From Theropithecus gelada (Eukaryota > Chordata > Mammalia > Primates > Cercopithecidae), in assembly GCF_003255815.1 (NCBI RefSeq), contig NC_037682.1:13854301-13918300 (forward strand): a DNA stretch of 64,000 nt, written 5' to 3'. The notes beneath the pieces are model-generated. The model was not told where the DNA came from. It made no database searches and saw only the letters and a program-made list of their open reading frames with translations. The stretch's first letter is position 1, and every line of letters begins with the position of its first letter. Made by a program: the position numbers and the translations under genes. Below, in pieces: positions 24,221 to 34,849 of this stretch.

Positions 24221-25615
24221 CTGTGAAACAATCAGAATGCCATAGGCGAGTCACCCAAATAACCTCAGAGTGCCCCTTTCCTGCCCACATAAAGTCATCA
24301 TCATCAGAGTTTACTCTTTCTTCTCTGATTCATCCTCAAGATCAAGCATGTGGGGCTTCTCAGTCATTCTTTAGATCAGGCCTGATTTAGGAGACAACAT
24401 TCAGTGGTAGCTCTTGACCCGAGCTGCTGATGACCACTGCCCTGGTCTTGCGAGTAAATCAGTCTTACATGTGGATGACAGTGCACAATACATTGGGTAA
24501 ACCAAGGTGTCATGAAAACTATGAGGCTGTTCTTCCACACGAGGTTATTCATGCTGATGGCATCAACATACCCAAATCATGATTTGCTGGTTATAAATAA
24601 CGCATTGCAAAAACCACACTGGCCCAGAATAGCAGGGATCGTCGCGAAACTCAGAAAAGTTCTGGTTGTTCTTCCACAAACTCATTGTCACATAGTGTTG
24701 GTGAAAGAACCAGGAAGAGATAGAGACCTAGCTATCATAGGCCTCCAAACCACTGCTTTTCTGAATTCACACCAAGAGATTAGGAAACAACATTCCCCAG
24801 CTCCTATGCTAAGAGCCGAAGGGAGCACAGGCTTAAATACTCTGACATGAAAGTTACTAAAGGGTTTGCTTCCATGTCCAAATGTTTCACCCAGTAAAAA
24901 TAAAAAGCTTTGGTCAATGAAATTATAAAATCATTGGTAATTGCTGAGAATCTCTCACTTCTCAGGTTTTACAATGCAAAACCCACTATTAGAGTTAATG
25001 TGCTATAGTCAATCTCTCTTCAGTGAGGAAGGGCTGTAGAGGAGTGGGATGTGGTGTTGCCTGGGAATCTCAAAAGAAGACAAAGAGGTATAAGATGATG
25101 GAGAAGGGCACCAGAAGAACCATGTCATCAAACTATGATCATGTATGATTATTTTATTATTTGGTTGTCGGTTTCGTCTGCCTGTGGGCCTTTGTGTAAT
25201 GAAGCTAATGAGTAGCTGTTGGGGTTTTACTATCCATTTCCTCATTCTGGCACCCTCAACCCTTGGAGGATATTCCTCCCCATTCTTCCTAGAGCTTCTT
25301 TCTTGGTCTCTTCTTTCCTTCCATTCCCTACTTTCCTCTCTCTGTGTGACATTCTTTGGGTTTAGCTGCCAGGAGCAGCGTCAGCTGCAGGTCTCAGGGT
25401 AAGAGAGTGGGTAGGTGGGCACAGACTGATAGAGAAGTCTGAGATCAAGATATTTCATGGAAATATTCCAGGAAAAATTGTTGTAATAGGATAATGGAAT
25501 AAAATAAAATATTTTTGGGGGTCCTCTTCATTGTGAAATATCCTCATATCTGGATTCAGAGGTTATGCACTTTGAGGTAGACAGAAAGGGGAAAAGAGCT
25601 TTTATGTAGCTATTG
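24221..25615 (-). other. MS4A4 intron 6, left part, unassigned
   Basis: No exon or clear repeat recognised. A plus-strand 112-codon frame (24512-24850) shows no motif I know and is not called. Confidence 0.45.
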
Positions 25616-26097
25616 TGTTAGGCAGAGTTCTAAGGTGGCACTCACTGACCCCTTGTGATTCCCTTCTCTCGAGTGTGGATGGAACCTGTGTATAGGATGA
25701 GATACAAGTCCTGTGTGTAGGTACTAACTACTTAACTTTCAAATTTATCAAAAAAGGCATTATTCTGAATGGACCTTACCCATTTGTGTGAACCCTTTAT
25801 GAGAGGATTAAAGCATTAGCAGCCTGCTGGTTTCAAAGATAAAATACATTGTCATGAGTTCTCCAACTGAGAGGAAATGAATTCCACCACATTAGCGTGG
25901 AAGAGAATCAGAAGCTTCAGGCAAGGCCACAGCCCCAGCCAACTTCCTGATGACAGCCTTGTAAGATCCTGAGTCTAGGACCTACTTCAGCTGGGCTCAG
26001 ACTCTTGAACCATGGAAACTGAGAGATAATGAATGTGTTCTGTGTTAAGACTCTAAGTTTGTGTAAGTGATTACACAGCAATAGAAAACTAATACAG
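25616..26097 (+). mobile_element. MLT1-like MaLR LTR
   Basis: Starts TGTTAGGCAGAGTTCTAAGG and ends GCAATAGAAAACTAATACA, the usual ends of MLT1-type LTRs, with GAGAACTCATGACAATG-like and ATCCTGAGTCTAGGACC internals. It abuts MS4A4 exon 6, ending about 29 bases from the donor-side boundary. Confidence 0.75.
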
Positions 26098-26125
26098 AAA
26101 TCTTCAAATGAAGGCCAATACTCAC

Positions 26126-26227
26126 CCCACCAGGGGTACAACAGATCGCTTTACATCCAAAGGCAGAGAGGGACACAGCAATGCAGAATTCCAGCACACT
26201 TAAGAGGAGCACCATGCCATCCATACC
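26126..26227 (-). CDS. MS4A4A: MS4A4 exon 6 (TM4)
   Basis: The acceptor CTCCTAG precedes GGTATGGATGGC, and the donor GTGAGT is at 26125-26120. The 34 codons encode GMDGMVLLLSVLEFCIAVS and continue to CCTPGG, covering TM4 (LLLSVLEFCIAVSLSAFG) and the juxtamembrane cysteines that are probable lipidation sites. From memory human MS4A4A has GLDGM and KVLCC here; this copy has GMDGM and KAICC. Confidence 0.94.
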
Positions 26228-26304
26228 CTAGGAGAAAACTCATAACAAAAGAATGTGAGAAATGGAGATGACAAGTAGAAACATTTACCAGTAACCACAA
26301 TGTC

Positions 26305-26530
26305 ATCAGAGAAAAAGCACTGGTTGGGAGTCAGGAGACCTGCCTCCTAGTGGCAGCCATTCCCTTGACCAATTCTTGATCTGCTGAAGTAACTTCTCAC
26401 TTTTTTCACTGATAAAATAATCACAGACATTTATTCCCTGGTTCAGTACCTCCCAGTGCTATTGTGGGCATGGAAGATGAAAGTGCTTTAAAAAGTTAGG
26501 AAGGTAGTATAAAGATAATTGTCATCTTAT
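26305..26530 (-). mobile_element. MIR (antisense)
   Basis: Ordered antisense MIR words: GAGTCAGGAGACCTGCCTCC, TGAAGTAACTTCTCACTTTT, GAAAGTGCTTTAAAAAGTTA. Confidence 0.75.
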
Positions 26531-26584
26531 CCTACTGAGTACTAGAAACTCATATCATTGACAGAATATTATGATTCCATATCT

Positions 26585-27122
26585 TAGTGATTGTAAGCAG
26601 AGTGATGGTCCCCCAGGGAGGTCTGCATCCTTGTCCTCCTAATCCTTCGCTTCTGGGGATTAGAACGCAGACCTCCCTCGGGGACCATTGTTCTGTTTGC
26701 GTAAGAAAAAGCATTAAATTTGCAGATGAAATTAAGGTTGCTTATTAGTTGATATAAGATAATTTTCCTGGATCATTCAGGTGGGTTCAGCATAATGACA
26801 GAATCCTTAGAAGTGGAAGCAAGAGGCAGAATAGAGTTCAAGAGACATTTGAAGATGCTGCAATGCTTGATTTGAAGGTAGAGGACAGGATGACAAACCA
26901 AGCAACATAGGCAGTCTACAGAAGCCAGAAACGGCAATAAAACTTATTGTCACCTAAGCCTTCAGAAAGGAGTACGCCCTTGCCAACACTTTGATTTTAG
27001 CCTAGTGAGACCCACTTTGAACTTCTGACCTCCAGAAATATAAGATAACCAAACTGTGTTGTCTTAAGACACTAAATTTATAGTAATTTGTTACAGTAAC
27101 AGTAAGAAGCTAATACAACAGT
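26585..27122 (+). mobile_element. MLT1-like MaLR LTR with internal inverted segment
   Basis: From TTGTAAGCAGAGTGATGGTC CC through TTGCAGATGAAATTAAGGTT to AACAGTAAGAAGCTAATACA. It is MLT1-like over most of its length, but 26667-26688 is an inverted copy of 26605-26626 rather than the expected LTR sequence. Confidence 0.72.
26605..26688. repeat. Inverted repeat, 22-bp arms, 40-bp spacer
   Basis: Arm 1 is ATGGTCCCCCAGGGAGG plus TCTGC at 26605-26626. Arm 2 at 26667-26688 is its reverse complement at 21 of 22 positions. Flanking AATCC/GGATT extend the pairing. Confidence 0.92.
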
Positions 27123-28620
27123 GAATATCAAGTAGGTCAGTCTTTAATCCATCTCTTCAGAGCACTGACTTTAGGTCTAGTCTTCAGCCAAGAAACATGG
27201 TCAAAATTTGGAGAACATTGGGCAGTGCACTCATTTCTATTCATTTTACCCTGGATTGATGCAGGGATTATTCTCTCTTTTTCTCTCCATGGTTAGGGAT
27301 AGTCCCTCTGTTGTGGAAGAGCCAGTAGACCAAGAGCTCAGGATATGAGTGATGCAGACTTAAGGAGACCTTGAGAATATTTGCATTCATTGCTTTTTTA
27401 TTTTCTTGTGCCTTCAACAGCTGTAGTGGCCTCTGTGTTTCCAGCATTGCTGTAGGCACAGAAGAAAGCAGCAAACTAAACAGACAGTTCCCCTGTCTTC
27501 AAGGATTTTACCATCTAGAAGGGTAGACTAGAAGATGGCAAGCTTTCCATAAAGGCCAGATAATGTACATTGTAGGTTTTGCAGACCATAAGGTCTCTGT
27601 CACACATATTCAAACCTGATGTTATAACACAAAAGCATCACTACACAACATGTAAACAAATGGGCTTCATTATATTTCAATTAAACTTTATTTATGAAAC
27701 TTTATTTACAAAAACAGGTACAGGGCTGGGCCTCCAGAAAAAGTAGCATGTATATAGACCTGTGGACTGATTGTGCAGGTGCCCAGGCAAGAATAGAACC
27801 ATTGCTTCAAATCCCAGGAAGCCCTTATGGAGGTCCTCTGCTATAAAAACAGGCATAAAAGTGTTCACACAATTAACAGGAATTCATCATGGACTCTGGG
27901 AAATGTAATTGAGATGAACGCAGAACCAGTTACGTAATTTAGAGTCTCTTGATTAAAAATTTTTTTTAAAAAATCAAGATAGCAACAGCAGAGCATTAGA
28001 TCAAGCACAGGGCTCTTTGAACCATGAAGTCCTGAGTAACTGCGCGGGTCCCATGCCCAAGAAATCAGCCCTATCGAGTTGGCCAATTCCAGATTTTGTC
28101 TCTGTCATTGTGTCCTCAAACTCTACCAATGAAGCGACCTTCATAAACTAAAAGTAAGGTCCTTTTTCAGGATAACAATAGCAAATAATAGGGGAATTAG
28201 AGACAAGAAGTTGTAGAATCTAATCTTTTTGCCAATTTCTAACTGAATGACCTTGAAAGAATTTGTCAAATTCTCTATAGAAGCTTTTTCTTATTGTGAC
28301 CGAGTGGCAAGACGTAAAATTGCTTACTACAAAAAGCCTTAGAAATCTCAGGGGAAGTAAATTAGTTTAGCAAAGACACCTCAAGGGGTTATTTTGGCAT
28401 GATTATATAGCCCACAAAACTATGTAGAATTAGCTAGGAATGAAGTCAACAGAATGCGATTGATTCTGCCTAGTAAGGAAGAATGCTGGGTTTCCACGTT
28501 TACATAAGGGAAGGACACAGTAAGGAAGAGAACTAAGCAGCAAGGCGAAAGGCTGAAAGTTCATATAGAGGGAAAGTAACAAAAAATTTGCGGGTGTTGA
28601 AAAATGACCAATAGGCTTTC
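27123..28620 (-). other. MS4A4 intron 5, unassigned with DNA-transposon trace
   Basis: 27540-27735 looks like a hAT-type fossil (AAGGCCAGATAATGTACATT, CATGTAAACAAATGGGCTTC, AAACTTTATTTACAAAAACAGG). The rest is unassigned. Confidence 0.45.
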
Positions 28621-28911
28621 TCTTTTTTGTGAGATGGAGTCTTGCTGTGTTGCCCAGGCTGGAGTGCAATGGGTCCATCTCGGCTCACTGCAACCTCCGC
28701 CTCCCAGGTTGAAGCAATTCTCCTGCCTCAGCCCCCTGAGTAGCTGGGATCACAGGACATGCCACCATGCCTGGCTAGTTTTTGTATTTTTAGTAGATAC
28801 GAGACTTCATCATGTTAGCCAGGCTGGTCTCGAACTCCCGGATCAGGTGATCCGCCCACCTCAGCTTCCCAAAGTGTTGGGATTACAGGCGTGAGCCACG
28901 GCGCCTGGTCA
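28621..28911 (-). mobile_element. AluS-like, antisense
   Basis: TTTTTTGTGAGATGGAGTCT to GTGAGCCACGGCGCCTGG, with the standard Alu order. It lies in MS4A4 intron 5. Confidence 0.93.
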
Positions 28912-29613
28912 GGCTTTTTAATAATAAAGATTTAATTGTGCGTTTTAGTCTGCTGTGATGTGCTGGAAGAACTCTTCCTCCCCACAATTACCCAATGGCC
29001 CAAAATGTCAAGAAGTTTTACTACCTACAAAATACTGTGTAGGTGGCATTTTCAGAATAAAGCAATTAGGATAGCATTAAGAAAAGAAAAAATGGTACAA
29101 AAAAGTAGTAAAATTCAGAATGAAGATTAAGCATTTATCAGGAGCTAGATGTTGAGGATAAAAGTGGTTAACCTTGCAAGAACATCCAAAGATATTGGAA
29201 AGGATACTGAGTTACTTGACACTTGTAAAATACTGTTCAAGACAATTTTACTTCATTATTAGAGAACGGGAACTGACATCTGGGCCCCAGTTTTAGAGGA
29301 GATAACAGTACATACTGCATCAGTGTTTTAAAATTGAACAGAAAAATTTATACAAAATACCCAGCACAGTAACTATTAATGAGTAGGTGTTCTATAACTA
29401 TAAGCTTTCTTCCCATTTTGCCTCATCACATATAGAAGAATAGAGACAGAGATGAGACACGTACCTAAATCCTAAATGAAAGATTATTTTATTTCTTAAT
29501 CACTCCAACTTCCCAGTCATTCAGCAATTAGGGATTATTATTGTTGTTGCCAGAGCCTGCACTCCCCAAACTTGCTTCTATGATAATATCCCCTGAAAAG
29601 AGGTAGCACCAAC
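28912..29613 (-). other. MS4A4 intron 5, right end, unassigned
   Basis: No exon or named repeat seen. An in-frame extension of exon 5 (11 codons, then TAG) lies immediately after the exon 5 donor. Confidence 0.5.
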
Positions 29614-29772
29614 CATTAAGATGGACACAGTCCCGTGACAGTTATTTGGGTTGCCATAGTAGTTACAGTAACGGTGATAAAATGAATAAATCGCCAAGCT
29701 AATTGTGTTGATTAAGATCGCTGATACAGCCAGTACAGAGCTGGTGATATTCATTCCCAGGCTACCTCGGAC
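29614..29772 (-). CDS. MS4A4A: MS4A4 exon 5 (TM3 and second extracellular loop)
   Basis: The acceptor CTTTCTAG precedes GTCCGAGGTAGC. The 53 codons encode VRGSLGMNITSSVLAVSAI and continue to YHRYCNYYGNPNNCHG and VSILM, i.e. TM3 and the second loop with two cysteines that could pair. The donor is GT but in a weak context (GTTGGT at 29613-29608), unlike the other introns (GTAAGT/GTGAGT). Intron retention would add VGATSFQGILS before a stop. Compared with remembered human MS4A4A there are roughly eight substitutions in this exon, more than expected for a simple orthologue. Confidence 0.93.
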
Positions 29773-29939
29773 CTAGAAAGGAATGAAAATCAATTAAACA
29801 ATCCAACAACATCCTCAAATATATCTCCATGAATCACTTTATACCCACCGTTTCTTTCTTACTGCCATCTATCTTTATCTTGATTATTTCAATAGTCTTC
29901 TAATTTATCTTGTGGTTTCAACTCTAATCTCTTGCCAAA

Positions 29940-30540
29940 ACACAAACATGATCTCATTATCCCCTAGCTTAAATTCTTCAGATGATTCCTGTGGGCACAT
30001 AAGATAATCTCCAAATCTCTTTAGCAGGGTTTTCAATGTCCTTCACACTTTAGCTGGACAGCCCTGTCTGTGTCCTTCCCTGCCATTCCTTGCTTCTGAA
30101 GCCTGATTTCTTATCATTTTTCTTTCTTTTCTTTTTTCTTTTTTTCTTTTCTTTTTTTTTTTTTTTTGCTCTGTCACCCAGGCTGGAGTGCAGTGGCGCA
30201 ATCTCGGCTCACTGCAAGCTCTGCCTCCTGGGTTCATGCCATTCTCCTGCCTCAGCCTCCCGAGTAGCTGGGACTACAGGCGCCCACCACCACACTCGGC
30301 TAATTTTTTGCATTTTTAGTAGAAACGGGGTTTCACCGTGTCAGCCAGGGTCTCGATCTCCCGACCTCGTGATCCACCCACTTTGGCCTCCCAAAGTGCT
30401 GGGATTACAGGCCTGAGCCACTGCGCCCGGCTTCTTATCATTTTTCTAAATGCTGCTTGTTTGTCATGCCTCTATACCTTTTGTATATTCTCTCTCTCAG
30501 CAGTATGTTCTTTTCTGTACATTCTCTTCTCATGGATAAA
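29940..30540 (+). mobile_element. L2 fragment, interrupted by an Alu
   Basis: 29940-30117 and 30432-30540 carry plus-sense L2 words (AACATGATCTCATTATCCCC, TTCAATGTCCTTCACACTTT, TCATGCCTCTATACCTTTTG). The interruption is the Alu at 30118-30431. Confidence 0.65.
30118..30431 (-). mobile_element. AluY/S-like, antisense, with pyrimidine-rich tail
   Basis: Tail of TTTTC repeats and T-run at 30118-30167, then GCTCTGTCACCCAGGCTGGA to CACTGCGCCCGGC. Target-site duplication TTCTTATCATTTTTCT on both sides (about 30107-30122 and 30432-30447). Confidence 0.95.
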
Positions 30541-30570
30541 GGTAAGGAGGCTTTTAATAAGAACTAAAAT

Positions 30571-30912
30571 GGCTGACTGGGCGCAGTGGCTCATGCTTGT
30601 AATCCCAGATTTTGGGAGGCCGAGTGGAGGTGGATAACCTGAGGTCAGGAGTTTGAGACCAGTCTGAGCAACGTGGAGAAACCCTGTCTCTACTAAAAAC
30701 ACAAAAATTAGCCGGGCGTGGTGGCGCATGCCTGTGATCCCAGCTACTTGGGAGGCTGAGGCAGGAGAATCACTTGAACCTGGGAGGCGGAGGTTGTGGT
30801 GAGCTGAGGTGGCGCCATTGCACTCCAGCCTGGGTAATAAGAGCGAAACTCTGTCTCAAAAAACAAACAAAAAAAGAAACCAAAAAAAGAAAAGAAAAGA
30901 AAAAGAAAAAAT
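30571..30912 (+). mobile_element. AluS-like, with A-rich tail
   Basis: GGCTGACTGGGCGCAGTGGC to GCGAAACTCTGTCTC, then an A-rich tail with AAAGA units. It is inverted relative to the Alu 139 bases away. Confidence 0.94.
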
Positions 30913-31201
30913 AACTCAACTTGCACAGCAAAGTGTGAGGAGTATGTGTCATGTGGCTGCAGCTGGAGGGGACACTAGGGAGTTGGGTTAGGCCAGATTT
31001 GAAAATCACATATTGATCATGTTCCAGAATTTGATATTTATCTTTTGAACAAAGAAAACTCGAATATGGACTTTAACAAGAAAAAAACATTTATTGAGAT
31101 ATGGACTTTCGCATTGTATTGGCTTTATGAAAGGCATCTTGCTTGGCATGAGAGTTACATTTTAAATTTGCTTCTTGTGTAATAACCTTATTGTGAATTT
31201 C

Positions 31202-31511
31202 TTTTTTTTTTTTTTTTTTTTTTTTTTTTGAGACGGAGTCTGGCTCTGTCGCCCGGGCTGGAGTGCAGTGGCCGGATCTCTGCTCACTGCAAGCTCCGCC
31301 TCCCGGGTTTACGCCATTCTCCTGCCTCAGCCTCCCGAGTAGCTGGGACTACAGGCGCCCGCCACCTCGCCCGGCTAGTTTTTTGTATTTTTTAGTAGAG
31401 ACGGGGTTTCATCGTGTTAGCCAGGATGGTCTCGATCTTCTGACCTCGTGATCCGCCCGTCTCGGCCTCCCAAAGTGCTAGGATTACAGGCTTGAGCCAC
31501 CGCGCCCGGCC
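31202..31511 (-). mobile_element. AluY (AluYR-like, Old World monkey type), antisense
   Basis: 28-base T-run, GAGACGGAGTCTGGCTCTGT, GTGGCCGGATCTCTGC, GGCTTGAGCCACCGCGCC. Perfect target-site duplication TGTGAATTTCTTTT (31192-31205 and 31512-31525). Near-consensus, so young. Confidence 0.96.
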
Positions 31512-31931
31512 TGTGAATTTCTTTTATTGAAAATTCAAAATCCTTTTTGGATACAGTTGGAATCTACATTATAATCAATGGGTCAGTAAATATTACGCCG
31601 CACCGATGCTTGGTGTCACTGTCATGGGCTGACTCCTGCCTCAGGGTGTTGCTGGAGGGGTCCTGCTTGATATTTCTTCTCAATAATTCTCTGTATCTTC
31701 AAAAAGATTCCTTTGCAAGGGTAAGATTCCCTACCTTGCCAAAATATCCAGTCCTATGTCAGTAATTAGCCTGACTGCAATTTTTGAAAGGCAGATTTTA
31801 GTAGGTAAAATGCACAATTGCTCCTGATTTTTTACAAACAAAGAAACAAAATCTATTTTACACACTGGCAGAATACATTTTTTATTAATCCTTCCTTTTT
31901 TTTTGATACCAAAAAAGAAAATATTACTCAC
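31512..31931 (-). other. MS4A4 intron 4, exon-proximal part
   Basis: Follows the exon 4 donor in the sense of transcription. No repeat recognised. Confidence 0.5.
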
Positions 31932-31988
31932 CAGGCCTTTTGTAGTTCTAATTCCTGCTGCAATTGACAAGGATCCTGAAATGATAAA
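31932..31988 (-). CDS. MS4A4A: MS4A4 exon 4 (end of TM2)
   Basis: The acceptor CATTTTTAG precedes TTTATCATTTCAGG, and the donor GTGAGT is at 31931-31926. The 19 codons are FIISGSLSIAAGIRTTKGL. The motif FIISGSLSIA is the signature of the second transmembrane segment in MS4A proteins, followed by the cytoplasmic loop RTTKGL. It is identical to the human MS4A4A segment as I remember it. Confidence 0.95.
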
Positions 31989-34835
31989 CTAAAAATGAGA
32001 GAAAAAATGAAGGTAAAAAACTTTAAACCAGTATTGGGAGTCATAACTTACTAAACTTAATTCTAAATTAGATAGATATGTTAATCAGACCAATTATCTT
32101 AGACAAAATCACAAAGGTTTGCACATTATTTTCCCTTTTCCCAGAAAGAACAGAGAAATTATACCAGATAAAACCATGGGAGAATTTATCAAGGTTTTCA
32201 AATAACATCTAACTGAAATGATATTAAAAAACTGTTTGAGGGCACTAAGAGATAAAGTTTCCAAACTTCTGACACAAAGTAGTTCTTATACAGTACCAAA
32301 ATTGATGATGATATTTAAACAAAAAATACACTAAAATTATTCTCATTTAGAGTATTTTTAAAGTTATAAGTAAAATACTAGCAAAAAATGTAAATTCCCA
32401 ATTAGATGTTGACTAGAATATAGTAGTTCATTTGATTCCATCAATAAGGCAATTATTTTTTAGCTAAAATAGCTAGTCAAGTTGGTTAGACTCTCTGCCT
32501 TATAGTATTCAATTGCTGGAATTTTTTATTTGCTTTTCAAATTTGATTTCAGATTATTCAAAAATTATAATATAAAAAATATTGAACTAATAAAAAGCTC
32601 AATAAATTTATTTAACTAACTTCCAAATACCCAGACATACGGATGATTCATATTATCTAAATCACCACTGGAATGAAAACACTAGAGGGAATTACCCATC
32701 ATATGATGTAAAATACATCATGAACATTTGGGATATTCCTTCAGCTCTGGAAACATTTTTTAACATTGAAATATTCTAATTTATACAATTAATGAATTTA
32801 AGAAAAAATTACATGCTAATTGCTATTCACGTTTACAGTGTTGATAGGACAGGACATTTAATACAATTCGATATTAGTAACTGCAACATTACTGGTAAAA
32901 TATGAAGAATTATAATTTCTGTAACATGATAGAAATCTGGCTTGGTCTAAGGGTCTTTAATTATGTTTAATGAAAAAAAAGTAGGACCATTTCATTAAAG
33001 TCAAAATCAAGATAAAGATGCTGACTATTATGTAATACTATTCTGGATATATTTACCAAAATAATTATATAAGAAAAATAGTTGGAACAGATGGTTAAAA
33101 CTATTCTTATTTAAGTACGAACAATATATATTGCAAACATTCAAGAATATGAACTAAAAATTACCATAAACTACTTTAAAAATTCAATAAGGCACCTTGG
33201 AAAAACATTATATACAGAAATTATATATACACATTAGGAGTGTGTATGTATGTCTGTGTATTTGAAGATAGGATTGAATAAGAGGACTTCATTTACCACA
33301 GGAAAAAATATGTACACACTATCTCAGAGGAAAAAACGAGGAATATGAAACATACAGGAACAGAACTGAAGAGGCCAAAAATAAGAGGAACTTGTGACTG
33401 GTTCTTGGTATTGGTACTTATACTGTATAAAAGATTAGAAGGAGGCACTTTACAGACAAGGTATGGAAAAAAAGGTTGAAAGAATAATGGAAAGTAGCTG
33501 CAGAAAAGATTTCACCAATTAAGTAAAGGCTCATCTCATGGAACACCTACAAGAGTCTGAGTGATGTCTCAGTGGACAAATGGCTCCTGCAGTTCCTGGT
33601 AATCTACTGAACATATGTGGAAGGCTTGCACCACGTAAGCTGGTTTTTAATGTGATCTTGAAAAGGAAATGGAAATCAAAGCAGAAAACTAAGTGGTCAG
33701 ATGTATGCAATTCTGAAAATACACTGACCCTATTGGAATCTTCATTCCTGTACCAAACAGTTGTGATCTTGGGTTAGTTACTGAACCTCTCTTCATCCAT
33801 AAAATGATGATAATGAAAAATCAGAAGTTTGTGGTGATTGTTTGAAATGAAACTGCACATGTAAAGCACTTAGTAAAGTATCCACATGATAGTAAGAGTT
33901 TAATAAGAGCTGTTATTGGCATTAGTATTTTTGGATATATGAAGTATTGTGCAACTTTCTAAAAGTAAAGCACAGCTTTACTGTTCTTCCAATCTTGCAC
34001 TTCTGCTGTAAACAGGCGAAGGGGAGCAAAGAGCAAGCTCTACTATAAAACTCTAAACTATTTCATTCTTAGTTTTAGAAATAAATGGAAACCTGCAATG
34101 CTAGAATAGATTCCCTGATTCTAATGTAAACCCAACTTATACATTTTATTTTTCTCTTATCAATGGATAAAACTTGGTATTTTATTCTCAATTTTACTTT
34201 CAATTTGCATTAAAACTATCTTGTGTTTTCTCTTGGGAAAAAGGTTTTTAATTTAATAATAGTTATAATTAATTTAATATTAATTATAATAATTATAGTT
34301 ATTTTTATTGAATTTATGAAATAAAATATATCAAATAACATTTTCATTTTCTAAGGTAACAATTTCCTGAGTTTCGATAGTCAATAGACTAGATATGAGA
34401 AACTGCTTGTGTACCAGCCATATCTCCTCTTCCTCCTTGCTAAGCAAACCATTGTTTTGTTCAGTTTCTCATGAGCTAAAGGTAGGGTTGACTCCTCCCA
34501 GCTACAGAGGTAAATCTTGATTAGTCCAAGCCAATAATGGCAAGTTCGTTGTCCTTACTGACAGCTGATTTGGGAATATGTATATAAAATATTTACCAAA
34601 AGTTGGATGTGTCAACCATCTCCCCTCTGATATGGTCGGCTAGCAATCCTTGATGAAATCCTTGCACCACTGAATGAAGCAATCCTAGAAATGACAAGCC
34701 ACTAATCTTGTTGTGAACTAATCAGTGCTTTCAATGTTTAAGCCATTCTGGTTTGGGTCTTTGGCAGTGTGCTGCTGTGGTATATCTAACGGATATATAT
34801 AAATATTTAATCTACCTAGATTTAATATAATACTA
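31989..34835 (-). other. MS4A4 intron 3, AT-rich
   Basis: AT-rich intronic DNA. I recognise an antisense MIR at about 33765-33935 (TTACTGAACCTCTCTTCATC, ATGTAAAGCACTTAGTAAAG). No other named repeat or exon seen. Confidence 0.5.
33765..33935 (-). mobile_element. MIR (antisense)
   Basis: Ordered antisense MIR words: GGGTTAGTTACTGAACCTCT, CATCCATAAAATGATGATAA, ATGTAAAGCACTTAGTAAAG. Confidence 0.75.
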
Positions 34836-34849
34836 TCAGTAGTACTTTA
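34836..34849. repeat. Target-site duplication of SMIM14 retrocopy (3' side)
   Basis: TCAGTAGTACTTTA, identical to 36054-36067. Confidence 0.95.

Noticed and set aside
24512..24850. 112-codon plus-strand frame inside MS4A4 intron 6
   Set aside because: No motif, wrong strand for the host gene, and length is within chance for 64 kb in six frames.
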